64,000 nucleotides of DNA from JBJSXJ01 sp044235425 (lineage in GTDB: Bacteria; Planctomycetota; Planctomycetia; Pirellulales; Pirellulaceae): assembly GCA_044235425.1 (NCBI GenBank), contig JBIIHW010000020.1:30459-94458 (forward strand), written 5' to 3'. The position numbers and the translations under genes were made by a program. The notes under the pieces were generated by a model. It was not told the DNA's origin. It worked only from the letters and a program-made list of their open reading frames with translations, and did not search any database. Below are positions 27,684 through 37,900 of the stretch, in pieces. Every line of letters begins with the position of its first letter. Position 1 is the stretch's first letter.

Positions 27684-29096
27684 CTAGCTGAATAGTTCTC
27701 GGAGCGGTTCGCCGTGGGGTAAGACCGCCACGGGACGACCGGAGGCGGTCAAGTAAGCCTTGCGAGTGTCGATGCCGAGATGCTGATAGATGGTAGCCAG
27801 TACGTCGTGCGGCGGTTTGGGATTCTCGCGAGGAAAGGCACCGTTGCTGTCGGAGGCTCCCAGCACTCGCCCACCTTTCACTCGACCACCCGCCAGTGCC
27901 GCACTAAATACGTTCGGGTAGTGATCGCGACCAGCATCTTTGTTAACGCGCGGCGTACGACCGAATTCGCCCCAGGCGACGACGAGTGTCGATTCCAGCA
28001 AGCCACGTTCTTCCAGATCGTTGATTAACGCCGTGTAAGCTTGATCCCAGCGCGGCAAGAAACCACGACGCAGCGAGTCGAAGCCCAAGACATGCGTGTC
28101 CCACCAACGTAAATCGACAGTCACTAACCGTACCCCCGCCTCCACCAAGCGTCGCGCAAGCAGCATTCGCTGACTCCAAGCCGGCGCGCCACAGCGATTG
28201 GCGGCACCCGGATCGAACGCCGGCATAAAGCCATACTTCTCGCGCAGTGCCGGCGATTCGGCATCCAGATCGAAGGCCCGCTGAGCGGCGGGGGAGGCCA
28301 GAATATCCCAGGCTCGCTGACCAAATCGGTCGAGTGCTTCCATCTGGCCACGACTATCCAGCTCGCGACGGATATTGTCGAGGCCTCCCAGCAGATTACG
28401 ACGCTCCCCTAGCCGATCGACCGTTAGCCCCTCGGCAATCGCAAAATTCTTCATCTGGAACGGGCCAGGCTGAGCGGGATCGGCGCCGGTTTCAAACGGC
28501 TTGTACGAAACGCCCAAATAGGCTGATCCAGTGCCTGGCACCATTTTGGGAATCATGACATAAGCCGGTAAATCCCGGCGGCGATCCCCTAACTGTTCAG
28601 CCACAATCGAACCACAACTAGGATGAATGTTCTCATCCGGGTTGGGACCAGGGTTATAGCCCGTAAAACAGATCTGATCGCCAGTCGAATGCCCCGCATC
28701 GTGATGATTTAAACTGCGCACGATCGACCACTTATGCATGATCTGCGCTGTCTTCGGCAGCATGTCGGTCACTTGAATCCCAGGCACACTCGTATCGATC
28801 GTGCCAAATTCCCCCCGGAACTCTTCCGGTGCATCGGGCTTGGGATCCCACATGTCGATGTGACTGGGCCCGCCTCGCATCCACAGGATAATGACCGAGT
28901 TCTCTCGGGCCGGCTGAGTGCCATTGGCGGCCAAAACCGCTTCGTGACGAAGCAATTCGGACAGGCTGAGCCCGGTTGCACCCAGAGCACCCACCCGCAA
29001 AAACGCTCGCCGATCGGCCACTCGCCGCCGAAACTCCGCACAGGTCCGATCGAGTCCCGTTTGGACCACCGCTGACGTTTGCTTGCGACCGTTCAT
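27684..29096 (-). CDS. DUF1501 domain-containing secreted protein (first of three)
   Basis: A 470-residue protein of the DUF1501 family, distantly related to alkaline phosphatase/sulfatase-like enzymes. The Tat-like leader is RRAFLRVGALGATGLSLSEL. Family phrases are VIILWMRGGPSHIDMWDPKP, VRSLNHHDAGHSTGDQ, VVAWGEFGRTPRVNKDAGRD and HYPNVFSAALAGG; the Asp and His residues in these blocks match the usual metal-site positions. ATG 29096 has GAGGTG about 6 nt upstream. It is convergent with the PII gene, leaving 41 bp. In planctomycetes DUF1501 genes normally pair with PSD1 genes; here the nearest PSD1 gene is about 2.4 kb away on the opposite strand. Substrate unknown. Confidence 0.92.
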   Translation of the reverse strand: MNGRKQTSAVVQTGLDRTCAEFRRRVADRRAFLRVGALGATGLSLSELLRHEAVLAANGTQPARENSVIILWMRGGPSHIDMWDPKPDAPEEFRGEFGTIDTSVPGIQVTDMLPKTAQIMHKWSIVRSLNHHDAGHSTGDQICFTGYNPGPNPDENIHPSCGSIVAEQLGDRRRDLPAYVMIPKMVPGTGSAYLGVSYKPFETGADPAQPGPFQMKNFAIAEGLTVDRLGERRNLLGGLDNIRRELDSRGQMEALDRFGQRAWDILASPAAQRAFDLDAESPALREKYGFMPAFDPGAANRCGAPAWSQRMLLARRLVEAGVRLVTVDLRWWDTHVLGFDSLRRGFLPRWDQAYTALINDLEERGLLESTLVVAWGEFGRTPRVNKDAGRDHYPNVFSAALAGGRVKGGRVLGASDSNGAFPRENPKPPHDVLATIYQHLGIDTRKAYLTASGRPVAVLPHGEPLRELFS

Positions 29097-29317
29097 GGAA
29101 CACCTCGAACATCGGAACTCGCCACCACCAACCAACCAGGCAAACGAACCGCAAACGAATCATCCGCAGCAGGTTCGTTCCATCCAGCCTTTCTTATATA
29201 TCGACCCGGCGCCGAGGAATCAACACAAGGAAGGCGGAAGGCGGAAGGCGGGAAGGCTCGAGGCGGGAAGGCTGGAGGCTGGGGGCTGGAGGCGGGAAGG
29301 CTGGAGGCATGGTGCAC
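29097..29317. other. Intergenic stretch with purine-rich GGAAGGC repeats
   Basis: Bases 29,222-29,310 hold many copies of short units such as GGCGGAAGGC, GGCGGGAAGGC and GGCTGGAGGC, giving a strongly purine-biased strand. The rest is the upstream region of the DUF1501 gene. Open frames here are low-complexity and not credible. Confidence 0.75.
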
Positions 29318-29322
29318 GCGTT

Positions 29323-29367
29323 CCAGGCGTTTACACGCCTGGCTAGTGAATGCCATCGCTCCGCGAT
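29323..29367. repeat. Isolated copy of the two-hairpin dispersed element
   Basis: CCAGGCG-TTTACA-CGCCTGG is followed by the 12-nt linker CTAGTGAATGCC and ATCGC-TCC-GCGAT. This is the same order and linker as in the 84-bp units at 6,277-7,217, 22 kb away. It ends 20 bp downstream of the glycerate kinase stop (on the minus strand). Confidence 0.88.
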
Positions 29368-29386
29368 ATCGGAGGAACCCGATCGC

Positions 29387-30889
29387 TTAACTGGCCTTGC
29401 CACCGGCGGTCACGACAATACGCAGATCGCAGACGTTCGTGTGAGTGGGGCCGGTCTTAAGGAGTGCCCCCAGAGGCTCGAAAAAGTGATAGGCGTCATT
29501 GCGACGGAGGTAATCGGCGGAGTTTAGGCCGAGTTTCCGAGCGGCTTCCAGAATGGATGCATCCATCCAGGCACCCGCTGCGTCCGTCGGGCCATCCTCC
29601 CCGTCCGTGCCACCCGACAGCAATACCCAGTCACCACAACTCAACTCGAGCGGGTCGACCCGGTGAGTCATAAGTTCCTGAGGCGCTAAGGGCGCTACTC
29701 GCGGATTGCTCTCCACATCGGCCGCAGCGGCGAGTACCAGTTGCTGATTGCGGCCACCTCGACCCCGCTTCGCGGCCGCCACCAGACGCACCACCGGCTC
29801 ACCACCACTAACATAAACCGCTCGCTGACCCGTGGCACTCATCACTCGCAGTTGCTCAGCCAAAGCTCGCCCAATCTCCTCCGCTGGCCCTTCCAGAGCA
29901 GTCGCGGAATGAGCGGTTACGTGGTAGCCGAGCCGGCGGGCTTCCTCAGCAGCCGCCGCTACCGCCACCGCGTTATTCCCAATCACTCGGTTTCGCACCA
30001 CACAGCCACTGGGTGTTACCCAATCGTGATCCTCCAAACCTGCTCGCTGCTCGGCTGCTAGCTGCTCGGCTTGTTGCTGCTCGCGGAGCAGCTGCCAGAC
30101 CTGAGCGGGAACGTCGGCCTTCGTCGCCTCAAACCGCTCTAAGATCTCGAGTGCCTCGCTGGCTGTATGCAGACGGGGAACTGTCGCGCCGGAGGCGATG
30201 ATGTCGAGTGGATCGCCGAGCACGTCCGAGATTATCAGCGACCACATCCGACCCGCCCGACAAGCCCGTGCCAGTCCGCCACCTTTCACTCGACTGAGCC
30301 GCTGTCTCACGATATTGAGCTGCTGAATGTTCGCTCCTGCCCCGCTCAAAAATCGGGTGATCTGCTGTTTATCAGCCAGCGTGATACCATCGAGTGGAGC
30401 GGGCATGAGTGCCGAGCCACCACCGGAAATCAGCGCTACGCACAGGTCTCGCGGACCCAGCTCGCCGACGAGCTGCAGGATCCGCTCGCTGCCCTGCACT
30501 CCCGCTTCCGTCGGTTCGTTCAAGCCGGCGGGACGAGCGGCATGGAGTGTGATCCAGCGCAGCGGTCGCACACAGTCGGCAGGCACATTGAGCCAACCGG
30601 TCAGTTGTACCTGCTCGGCCACTTCCCTTAAGGCCTCTTCCGCACCGGCGGCCATGCCAGCGCCCGCCTTGCCTGCTCCAATGACCACGAGGCGATCGAT
30701 TTCGGAAAGTGGGATGAGTTCGCGCGGAGCGTCCGCGGAGCCAAGCCGAATCACTCGCTGGCCAGCATGCCAGTCGAGTGCCAAGTGAGCTCGTACCAAA
30801 CGAGCGGCATCAACCGCCGCCACCCCCGCGCGCCAGATCGACCAAGCATCGGCACGCGCTGCATCAAGAGTTTTTTCGTTGTCCACCAA
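29387..30889 (-). CDS. Glycerate 2-kinase (DUF4147/MOFRL type)
   Basis: A 500-residue type II glycerate kinase. The N-terminal DUF4147 domain includes IDRLVVIGAGKAGAGMAAGA, ALISGGGSALMPAPLDGITL, and RQRLSRVKGGGLARACRAGR; the C-terminal MOFRL domain includes VYVSGGEPVVRL, GRGGRNQQLVLAAA and WVLLSGGTDGEDGPTDAAGA. It phosphorylates D-glycerate to 2-phosphoglycerate, feeding glycolysis and sugar-acid breakdown. The start is TTG 30889 or GTG 30886; both lie 10-13 bp after the upstream DUF1501 stop, so cotranscription with it is likely. A two-hairpin repeat lies just past the stop and could serve as a 3' hairpin for the mRNA (inference). Confidence 0.93.
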   Translation of the reverse strand: MVDNEKTLDAARADAWSIWRAGVAAVDAARLVRAHLALDWHAGQRVIRLGSADAPRELIPLSEIDRLVVIGAGKAGAGMAAGAEEALREVAEQVQLTGWLNVPADCVRPLRWITLHAARPAGLNEPTEAGVQGSERILQLVGELGPRDLCVALISGGGSALMPAPLDGITLADKQQITRFLSGAGANIQQLNIVRQRLSRVKGGGLARACRAGRMWSLIISDVLGDPLDIIASGATVPRLHTASEALEILERFEATKADVPAQVWQLLREQQQAEQLAAEQRAGLEDHDWVTPSGCVVRNRVIGNNAVAVAAAAEEARRLGYHVTAHSATALEGPAEEIGRALAEQLRVMSATGQRAVYVSGGEPVVRLVAAAKRGRGGRNQQLVLAAAADVESNPRVAPLAPQELMTHRVDPLELSCGDWVLLSGGTDGEDGPTDAAGAWMDASILEAARKLGLNSADYLRRNDAYHFFEPLGALLKTGPTHTNVCDLRIVVTAGGKAS

Positions 30890-30898
30890 CTCGAACTC

Positions 30899-32167
30899 TT
30901 AGCCCACTAATTCACGGATGGGCAAGCGATGATCAACCAAGTACTGCGGACGACCGTTCGGGTCGAGTACCTTGGTCGCATGATCAATGCCGAGGTTGTG
31001 ATAGAGAGTGGCAAACACTTCCTGCAGATGAACTGGTCGATCCTTCGCCTCTTCCGCATAGCGACTTGATTCACCAATCACCTGACCTACCTTCATGCCG
31101 CCACCGGCCAAGAAGCCCATCGCCACTCGCGACCAGTGATCGCGACCAGCCGAGGCGTTCACGCGGGGAGTACGACCGAATTCACCCCACATCACCACGG
31201 TCACATCTTGATCCAACCCGCGATCTTTCAGATCCCCCAGCAACGCACTCATCGCGCGATCCAGCTTCGGAAGCTGCTGCTTCAGCGACGTAAAGTTGGC
31301 ACTGTGCGTATCCCAGCCACCCCAATCAAAGGTGACCACTCGCACGCCCGCTTCAATCAAGCGGCGCGACGTCAAGAACATATTGCCGTCCTTGCCGTAC
31401 CGCTCACGCACCTTGGCATCTTCTTTGTTGAGGTCCAAAGCGTCCGCCACTTGACCACTCGTCACCACATCCACCGCTCGCTGCGTGAAGGAGTCGAAGG
31501 CGTTCATCTGACCACTGCCATCGACGTCCCGGCGAATGCGATCGAGTGACGACAACAAGTTCGTCCGCGATTCCAGACGATCGGCGGTCATCCCACCAAC
31601 CAATTTCAAATCTCCACCCTGCGGCTGATACGGCTTGTAAACCGGTCCCAGGAAACCCGGATAGCCCATGTTGTAGCTGACAAACGGCGGAGCACCGCTA
31701 GCAGAGGGTCCCTGCAGCTTCGACACCACGCTCCCCAGCGACGGACGTCCACCAACATTTCGCAAATCATTGCGACCAAATCCGGTCGATGTGTGGAAAT
31801 TGCTGTGATCGTCGTACATCCCCGTCAATGAGCGAATCACCGCAAAACGATCCGCCATGCCGGCTAACAGCGGCATATGTTCGCAAATCTCGATTCCCGA
31901 GACGTTCGTCTTGATCGGGTTGAATTCCCCGCGGAACTCCACCGGCGCTTCCGGCTTAAGATCGAACATGTCCTGATGCGATGGGCCACCACCTAGATGA
32001 ATGTTGATCACCGCCTTGTGCTTCGCAGGCGAAGCCGCTCGAGCGTCCGCTCGCAGCAAATCCGCTAACGTCAAACCACCGATCCCCAGAGCCCCAATCT
32101 TCAAGAACTGACGGCGCGATTGTCCGTCACAGTACCGGCCGACACCACGATTCATGACTTCGAGCAT
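30899..32167 (-). CDS. DUF1501 domain-containing secreted protein (second of three)
   Basis: A 422-residue DUF1501 protein. The leader contains SRRQFLKIGALGIGGLTLAD, a Tat-like signal. Family blocks are INIHLGGGPSHQDMFDLKPE, VIRSLTGMYDDHSNFHTSTG, VVTFDWGGWDTHSANFTSLK and VMWGEFGRTPRVNASAGRDH. ATG 32167 has AAGGT about 8 nt upstream; an ATG 12 bp inside (32155) is the common family start. It lies 9 bp from the glycerate kinase start, so an operon with that kinase is likely. Family members are exported and may bind metals at the Asp/His positions, but no activity has been shown. Confidence 0.92.
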   Translation of the reverse strand: MLEVMNRGVGRYCDGQSRRQFLKIGALGIGGLTLADLLRADARAASPAKHKAVINIHLGGGPSHQDMFDLKPEAPVEFRGEFNPIKTNVSGIEICEHMPLLAGMADRFAVIRSLTGMYDDHSNFHTSTGFGRNDLRNVGGRPSLGSVVSKLQGPSASGAPPFVSYNMGYPGFLGPVYKPYQPQGGDLKLVGGMTADRLESRTNLLSSLDRIRRDVDGSGQMNAFDSFTQRAVDVVTSGQVADALDLNKEDAKVRERYGKDGNMFLTSRRLIEAGVRVVTFDWGGWDTHSANFTSLKQQLPKLDRAMSALLGDLKDRGLDQDVTVVMWGEFGRTPRVNASAGRDHWSRVAMGFLAGGGMKVGQVIGESSRYAEEAKDRPVHLQEVFATLYHNLGIDHATKVLDPNGRPQYLVDHRLPIRELVG

Positions 32168-32299
32168 AACTTGTACCTTATGGGCTGGACTCCAAATCCA
32201 ACAGTTTAACCAAGCCGACACAGACGACCGCTAAGCACCCAACGCAGACCGCCGTTATACGTTCATCGGCCATTTCAATCAATACTTTTTGATATGTTT

Positions 32300-33364
32300 T
32301 CAAAAATCAGCGGGAGACACGGGGATGGGTTGGCCGCCGCGGAGCACGGATTCGGTTTGTTTGTGGCAGAGCACGACGGCATCGCAGGCTAAGTCGCCTC
32401 CCAGAATGGGTGACGGTGTGCCGCTTTCGAGCGACTTCACCACTTCTTGTATCTCGAGCTGAAATGCATCGATCGGTCCCGCTTCTCCTAAATCCACGGT
32501 CACGGCCTTCCCCGAGTCATCAAACAAGGTGAGCGGGAGGACGCGAGGTTTTGATTCACCGGCCACCCAGGCGAGTTCAAAGCTGAGCGTGGCGCGTTCG
32601 AGGTGAATTTCAAATCCGTGAGTGAATGACCGGCCTTGCTGGTTGATCACTCCCGAACTGGCACTCACCACCAACCGCGGGTCCGCGAATTGAAACAAGG
32701 TGTTACAGAATTCGACGACTTCCCCGCGCATTCGTCCCTGCGACATCACTGCCGTTGGCATCCCGAAGAGGAAGCGAATGAAATGAGCGTCGTGGACATG
32801 GAGGTCCACGAGTGGCCCGCCCACTCGGAGTGGATCGTAGAAGTCTTTCAGCCAGAGCGGATCGGAGATAATTCGTTTGAATGAGCCACCTAAGAGTGCG
32901 CCGTACTGGCCACTGGCGATCACTTGGCGAGCGTATGCATACTCGGGAAAAAACGGCAACACTTGGCCGACGAGTACTTGTTTTCCGGTGCGCTGAGCGG
33001 CGGCAACCATGCGCTGGCATTCAGCGGCCGTCAGCGCCATCGGCTTCTCGACGAACACATGCTTACCCGCCTCGAGTGCTCGAATGGTCGCCTCGCAGTG
33101 CAAATCGGGTGGCAGGCAGAGGTCGATGAGATCGACGTTGGGATCTGCGATGAGGTCGTCGAGTTCTTCGTGTTTAGCGATCCCGTCCAGATTTACTTGT
33201 TCACCGGGCGGCCCGAAGTTGCCCTGAATCCCCCGCCAATCACCCGCCAGCTTTTTTGGATCGCGCGTCGCGATCGCCGTCAGCTTCACGGACGGCACCT
33301 GTTTGTAGGCCAGGTAATGAATCCAGCCCATGAACCCAATGCCTGCAATTCCCACTCGTACCAT
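32300..33364 (-). CDS. Gfo/Idh/MocA-family oxidoreductase, cytoplasmic
   Basis: A 354-residue NAD(P)-dependent oxidoreductase without signal peptide. It starts MVRVGIAGIGFMGWIHYLAY, with the GxGxxG dinucleotide site at residues 8-13, and has the family motif VFVEKPMALT near residue 105. The second domain contains GGPLVDLHVHDAHFIRFLFG, where the His residues are typical of the active site. Members oxidise or reduce sugars, inositols or sugar acids. With the glycerate kinase gene close by, a role in sugar-acid catabolism is plausible but not shown. The ATG at 33364 opens about 60 bp after the beta-propeller stop. Confidence 0.9.
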   Translation of the reverse strand: MVRVGIAGIGFMGWIHYLAYKQVPSVKLTAIATRDPKKLAGDWRGIQGNFGPPGEQVNLDGIAKHEELDDLIADPNVDLIDLCLPPDLHCEATIRALEAGKHVFVEKPMALTAAECQRMVAAAQRTGKQVLVGQVLPFFPEYAYARQVIASGQYGALLGGSFKRIISDPLWLKDFYDPLRVGGPLVDLHVHDAHFIRFLFGMPTAVMSQGRMRGEVVEFCNTLFQFADPRLVVSASSGVINQQGRSFTHGFEIHLERATLSFELAWVAGESKPRVLPLTLFDDSGKAVTVDLGEAGPIDAFQLEIQEVVKSLESGTPSPILGGDLACDAVVLCHKQTESVLRGGQPIPVSPADF

Positions 33365-33421
33365 ATCGACATCCTCTCACTTGAATAACTTCGATTCAAC
33401 TTGCATTTCCGGCCCCACTCA

Positions 33422-34411
33422 TCAGCGCCGCGCTTGACCTTGGTCGAGTAGTGCCCAGGAATTGGAGACGTTATTGCCAAAATCCTGATGTCGATCGAGT
33501 TTCCAGACGACCCGTTTGGACTTTGGTTCGACTTCGATGAGCAGCGGCTGACCGGGACCAGCGTGGCAGTTGCCGATCAGGTAGTTTCCACTGGGCAGCA
33601 CTTCCAAGGTCGTCACCCAGGCAAGCACGATGCCAGGTAAGTCCTTTTGTTCGATCTTCCACACGACCTGCTTATCTGGTGTTACTTCGATCACGCTGTG
33701 TCCATTGCCCGTCGCGATCAGTGTATTCCCGCTCGCCAGTCGAACGGCGGCGAAACATTTATTACCGAATGCTTCCGGTCCATGACCGCCCTTCGGTTGC
33801 CGACCAAACAGTGGCACCTCATATTCCCATTCCACGGCTCCCGTCTTCCCGCTGTACTCACGCACCGTGCCATCGCCCTCGTGACAGACGAGATAATTGC
33901 CGCTGGGCAGTTTTCGGGCCAGTCGAGTGTCGGTGTGGGCGTTAGGATTTTTTACGACGAGTTTTATTTCTCGCAGCAATTCGCCCGCTCGATTGATCTC
34001 AATGATTCGCGCCGGTCCTGACTCGGCGATCATCAGGCGTTCATCGTCCAGTGGCTGGAACGCATGTACTTCCACTCGTTTTCCGGCATTACCATTTTGT
34101 TTAGCGGAATCGTATTTCCATACCACTTGTTTGGTCTTGGGATCGATCTCGGCCACTTGTGCGGCACCTTGTTGCACCAGGATATGGCCATTGCCGAGCA
34201 CCCAGATGTCGTGAATACCTGCCCAGGGCATCTCCCATTCAATTCTTCCGTCTCGATCGACGATCGCCAGCCGCTGATCGCCCTGGAGCAGCACGCGTTG
34301 TTGAGCGACCGCTGAACCACCGACGCAGAGCCAGCCAGCCAGCAGAATCACGCCCATCCAGACCACTCGCCCACGATCCCTCACCAACTTTTCAATCCCG
34401 TTGCTTTGCAT
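33422..34411 (-). CDS. Secreted beta-propeller protein (PQQ-like repeats)
   Basis: A 329-residue protein with a signal peptide (hydrophobic core VVWMGVILLAGWLCVGGSAV). The rest is a repeating beta pattern with phrases such as EIDPKTKQVVWKYDSAKQ, LPSGNYLVCHEGDGTVREYS and LPSGNYLIGNCHAGPGQP, in the style of PQQ-type or arylsulfotransferase-like propellers. It lacks the full PQQ dehydrogenase active-site set, so it is probably a binding or scaffold protein. ATG 34411 has CAGGTGG a few bases upstream. It is 57 bp upstream of the Gfo/Idh gene on the same strand. Function unknown. Confidence 0.85.
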   Translation of the reverse strand: MQSNGIEKLVRDRGRVVWMGVILLAGWLCVGGSAVAQQRVLLQGDQRLAIVDRDGRIEWEMPWAGIHDIWVLGNGHILVQQGAAQVAEIDPKTKQVVWKYDSAKQNGNAGKRVEVHAFQPLDDERLMIAESGPARIIEINRAGELLREIKLVVKNPNAHTDTRLARKLPSGNYLVCHEGDGTVREYSGKTGAVEWEYEVPLFGRQPKGGHGPEAFGNKCFAAVRLASGNTLIATGNGHSVIEVTPDKQVVWKIEQKDLPGIVLAWVTTLEVLPSGNYLIGNCHAGPGQPLLIEVEPKSKRVVWKLDRHQDFGNNVSNSWALLDQGQARR

Positions 34412-34563
34412 TCCGACCACCTGATTTCATCGTAGTTGTTATTAGTATTGTTTCATTACCCATCACGCCGCTCGACATCTTCCGTCCACCGCAATGGGGA
34501 GTCATACTGCCAGCGGTTCGATATTGGAATCGATTCAGAAGCCACTCGGCAACCAACCTACCC

Positions 34564-34836
34564 ATGATGAGTGCTCAGTCCTCGCACCGCCGTCTCACCA
34601 ATCACGGCTGCCTCGGCATGCTGTTCCTCGGGATTGTCACCTGTGGACTGATTCTCATCAACAGCGTTTGGATCACCGAGTGCTTCCCGCTGGTGGTCGC
34701 TCGCCTGCCATTCCTGATCGGCTATCCCAAACTACAACAAAGCTTGCTCTTTGTTTTGCCGGTCATCGTATCGCTTGCCCAGTGGTGGCTCGTTGATCTC
34801 ATTCAAGATCGTCGCCGCGCGGCCCGCCACAAGTAA
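34564..34836 (+). CDS. Small hypothetical protein with two membrane helices
   Basis: A 90-residue protein starting MMSAQSSHRRLTNHGCLGML. Two hydrophobic helices are predicted at about 16-35 and 57-77, with a basic C-terminus (QDRRRAARHK). The reading frame is open further upstream, but those codons have the look of noncoding DNA, so I take the paired ATG at 34564. It is the only plus-strand gene in a long minus-strand block. No family recognised. A ribosome binding site is not evident, so the call is moderate. Confidence 0.6.
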   Translation: MMSAQSSHRRLTNHGCLGMLFLGIVTCGLILINSVWITECFPLVVARLPFLIGYPKLQQSLLFVLPVIVSLAQWWLVDLIQDRRRAARHK

Positions 34837-34968
34837 CGATGGCAGCTTGTGGAGACTCGGTTTGTGGCACCGGGACTCGGTCGCTTGCACCGGGACTCGG
34901 TCGACTGCATACAGTGACACCGTTTGTTGCCCACGGTGACGCGGAGGCGCAGAGGCGTGAATGGCGGA

Positions 34969-37900
34969 TCAGGCGTGATTCAAGCTCCCGGTTTCTACCC
35001 TGCTGCGATACTTGCTCAGCGGGATCAGTCCGACGATGACGATGAGGAGTTGCGAGAGCACGAACAAGCCGAGGTTTCGCAGCACGCCTTCGGTGAACCC
35101 GTAGCTGTGCAGGCCCACGCCCAGTTCATTCACGCCGAACCACGACCAGGCCGTGACGACGTTGCCCACGACCGACAGAATCGCAAATCCTCGATCACCC
35201 ACCATCCGGTCCCAACGTACGTGCAGCACGAGTGCATTCCAGAGCACGATGATGAGAGCGCCATTTTCCTTTGGATCCCAGCCCCAGAATCGACCCCAGG
35301 AATCGTCGGCCCATAGCCCGCCGAGCACGGTGCCGATGAAGCTGAAAAGAATCGCAAAACACATCACTCCGTACGTCATCGTCGCGAGCGACTTGCCGAT
35401 CGTGTTCGCTTGCATGCCGGCTGGTCGAGCGGTGGCGGGAGCTGCGGACGCCAGGGCGATGATGTCGGCAGTCTTCAGCTTACCCTCCCGAGCCTGAACG
35501 ACCTGTGCGGCTGGCCCTGCAGTGGCAGTCGACTTTGATCGGGAGTTGTGGGCCGCTGTTTTCGTGGCAGCGGTTTTCGTGGCAGCTGTGGAACCCTCCG
35601 AACTTCCGTCACTCATCACATCACTCAGCTTACGATCCAGCACATTCGTGAAGACCGCCGCCAGTACGTAGACCACTCCTAGTAACCCAGCCACAAAGGT
35701 CGCGGCGTAACCCAGCGTGATGCAGATGACATGCGTGGAGAGCCAGAACTGAGTGTCTAAAACTGCCTGCATCACGGCCATCGTATCGCCATCCATCGCT
35801 AATTTGTCGGCGATGAGCAGCGTGGAGAATCCTGACACACTGGCAATTGCGTTGCCGATGCCGAGTTTAAAAATCACTTCGATAACTAAACCAAAGACGA
35901 CACAAGCCCAGCCGATGAAAATCGCGGACGAATATAAATTCGTCACGGGCGGCCGGCCTGAAATATACACTCGCAGTGCCAGCGCCAACGTGTGCACGAC
36001 AAACGTAATCAGAATCATCCAGAACGCTGTTTGATTAAACAGTCGCTGTTTACCGAAAATCCAAAATAGCCAAGCGAGTCCTGTCACGACCAGTGCCAAC
36101 ACGTAAATGTAGGTGGAATAAAAGAACGGCGCGAACTGATTCATCCATGACTCCGTCGATACCTTCGCCGCTGAGTATTCGATTGGTCGCTCACGCTTTA
36201 ACTGAGTCCGATACTCCCTCACTGCCGCATTAAACTCGCGATGGTCATTGCGAGCGTACGCGGAGAAGATCTTTTCGAGCGAAGCGGCAGCGGAATTCGC
36301 GGGATCGCGCTTCAGCAGCATACGCTCCAGCGTCGCTCGATTCGCCGCCGTGGCATAAGGCAGCCAATCCTTCGCTGGCTCCTCTTGCTCCTTGACGCTC
36401 GCACCAAGCGGCGGGACGGCCAGCGGCGGTTGCATCCGAGCGAGTTCCTTATCACGGTCGGGAATCGTCATCATGCGTCGCCGAATGGCATCCTGGAGCT
36501 GCTTCGCACGCTCCGGATCCTTAGCAAACTCTTGTTCGGTCGGGAACGGTGGCAGGACGACTGGCGAAAAAGCAAACTTCACGAGCGTGTAAGCGCGAAT
36601 TCGCTGATCAAGCTCGATCAGCTTCCGCTCATACGGACTCAGCGTCTCCGCCTTCTTTTCACCCCGCTGCCGAGCATTCTCTACCTGTTTCTCAAACTCC
36701 TGAATCTTCTTACTCAACTCATTGACCGAGAATCGTAAGGAGGGACGGCGTTCCAATCCCAACAGATTCATGACGTCATCATTCTCGATCCGAAACACCT
36801 CATACTCGTCTGCCAACACCAAGGGGCGACCATCTTTTTCCAAGCCACGAGGATCTTCACGATCCGTGACAAAGTCCAAGAACCAGCGAATGGCCGGCTG
36901 CGTTTTTCCCTTTTGATCTTTGAATGTTTCGCGATTGGCGACCGAACGGAGCGTGTTGCGTGCCAGCGTGTCGAGCGGTTTCACGCGACCTTTTTCCAGT
37001 ACCGGTAACTGGCCAAACGCATAGAGGTCAAAACCATCATCGGCAGGCTTGGGCGTACGAGCCGCATAACCGTATAGCACCAGCAGGAAGATGCCGGTGA
37101 GGGCGGGTACAAGCAAGCGCGCAGGCGAAATCTGCAGCCCATTCAAGACCGTCGATAAATCGAACCCAGGGCTCACCATTCCTTTGCCCGTCGGTGAATC
37201 TTGACTAGTCACCGCTCCCACCGCGGGTGATCCTGCCGAGGTCGCAGCGGATGTGGAATTGGGCGATAGCCGATTGATAAAGCGCAACAGAACTTGCAGG
37301 AAGTGGAATGTCATCGCCACGCCAACTAGCGCACACGCGACATACGGAATCATCCAGCCGGTATTCGTGACAACCTGCAGATCCGTCACCTCGACTCCAT
37401 CACGGTCCATGCGATAGCCACTCTGATAAAACGTCTCACCCGCGTAGCGCAGTGGCTCGTTCATACGAATGTGGATCTCATCGTCAAACTCGCGCTGCGG
37501 ATCACTGAGCCGAATATCCGACGAATAGTTTTTCGGGATCGACGTACCTGGATAGTCATCCTTGCGAACATCTTTGAGTGCGATGGTGTAAGGCTTGTAT
37601 TGCCGCTTGAAACGCAGCGACAACTCAAAGCTCCGCTCACCCACCGTAAGCTTCTCCACATGGTTTTGCTCGGTGAGTACCTGCGAGAGCAGGTAAGTTC
37701 CGAGATCCTTCCCCGATTCGGCTTCCGTCAAACGCACATAGGCCGCCCCAACATCAACTCGACTATCGGAGCTGGCACCACTACTGCCACGCATCTCGTC
37801 CACGGCGAGTGACAAGCCGACACCTTTGGTCGCCAGATTCTCTTCATCCGCTTTCACATCACGCAGGCCACTCGAGTTCTTCAAGAACTTCACGACCTCA

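Noticed and set aside
34159..34563. 135-codon upstream extension of the small membrane protein
   Set aside because: The extension lacks coding character and overlaps the 5' part of the opposite beta-propeller gene, so the paired ATG at 34564 is preferred.
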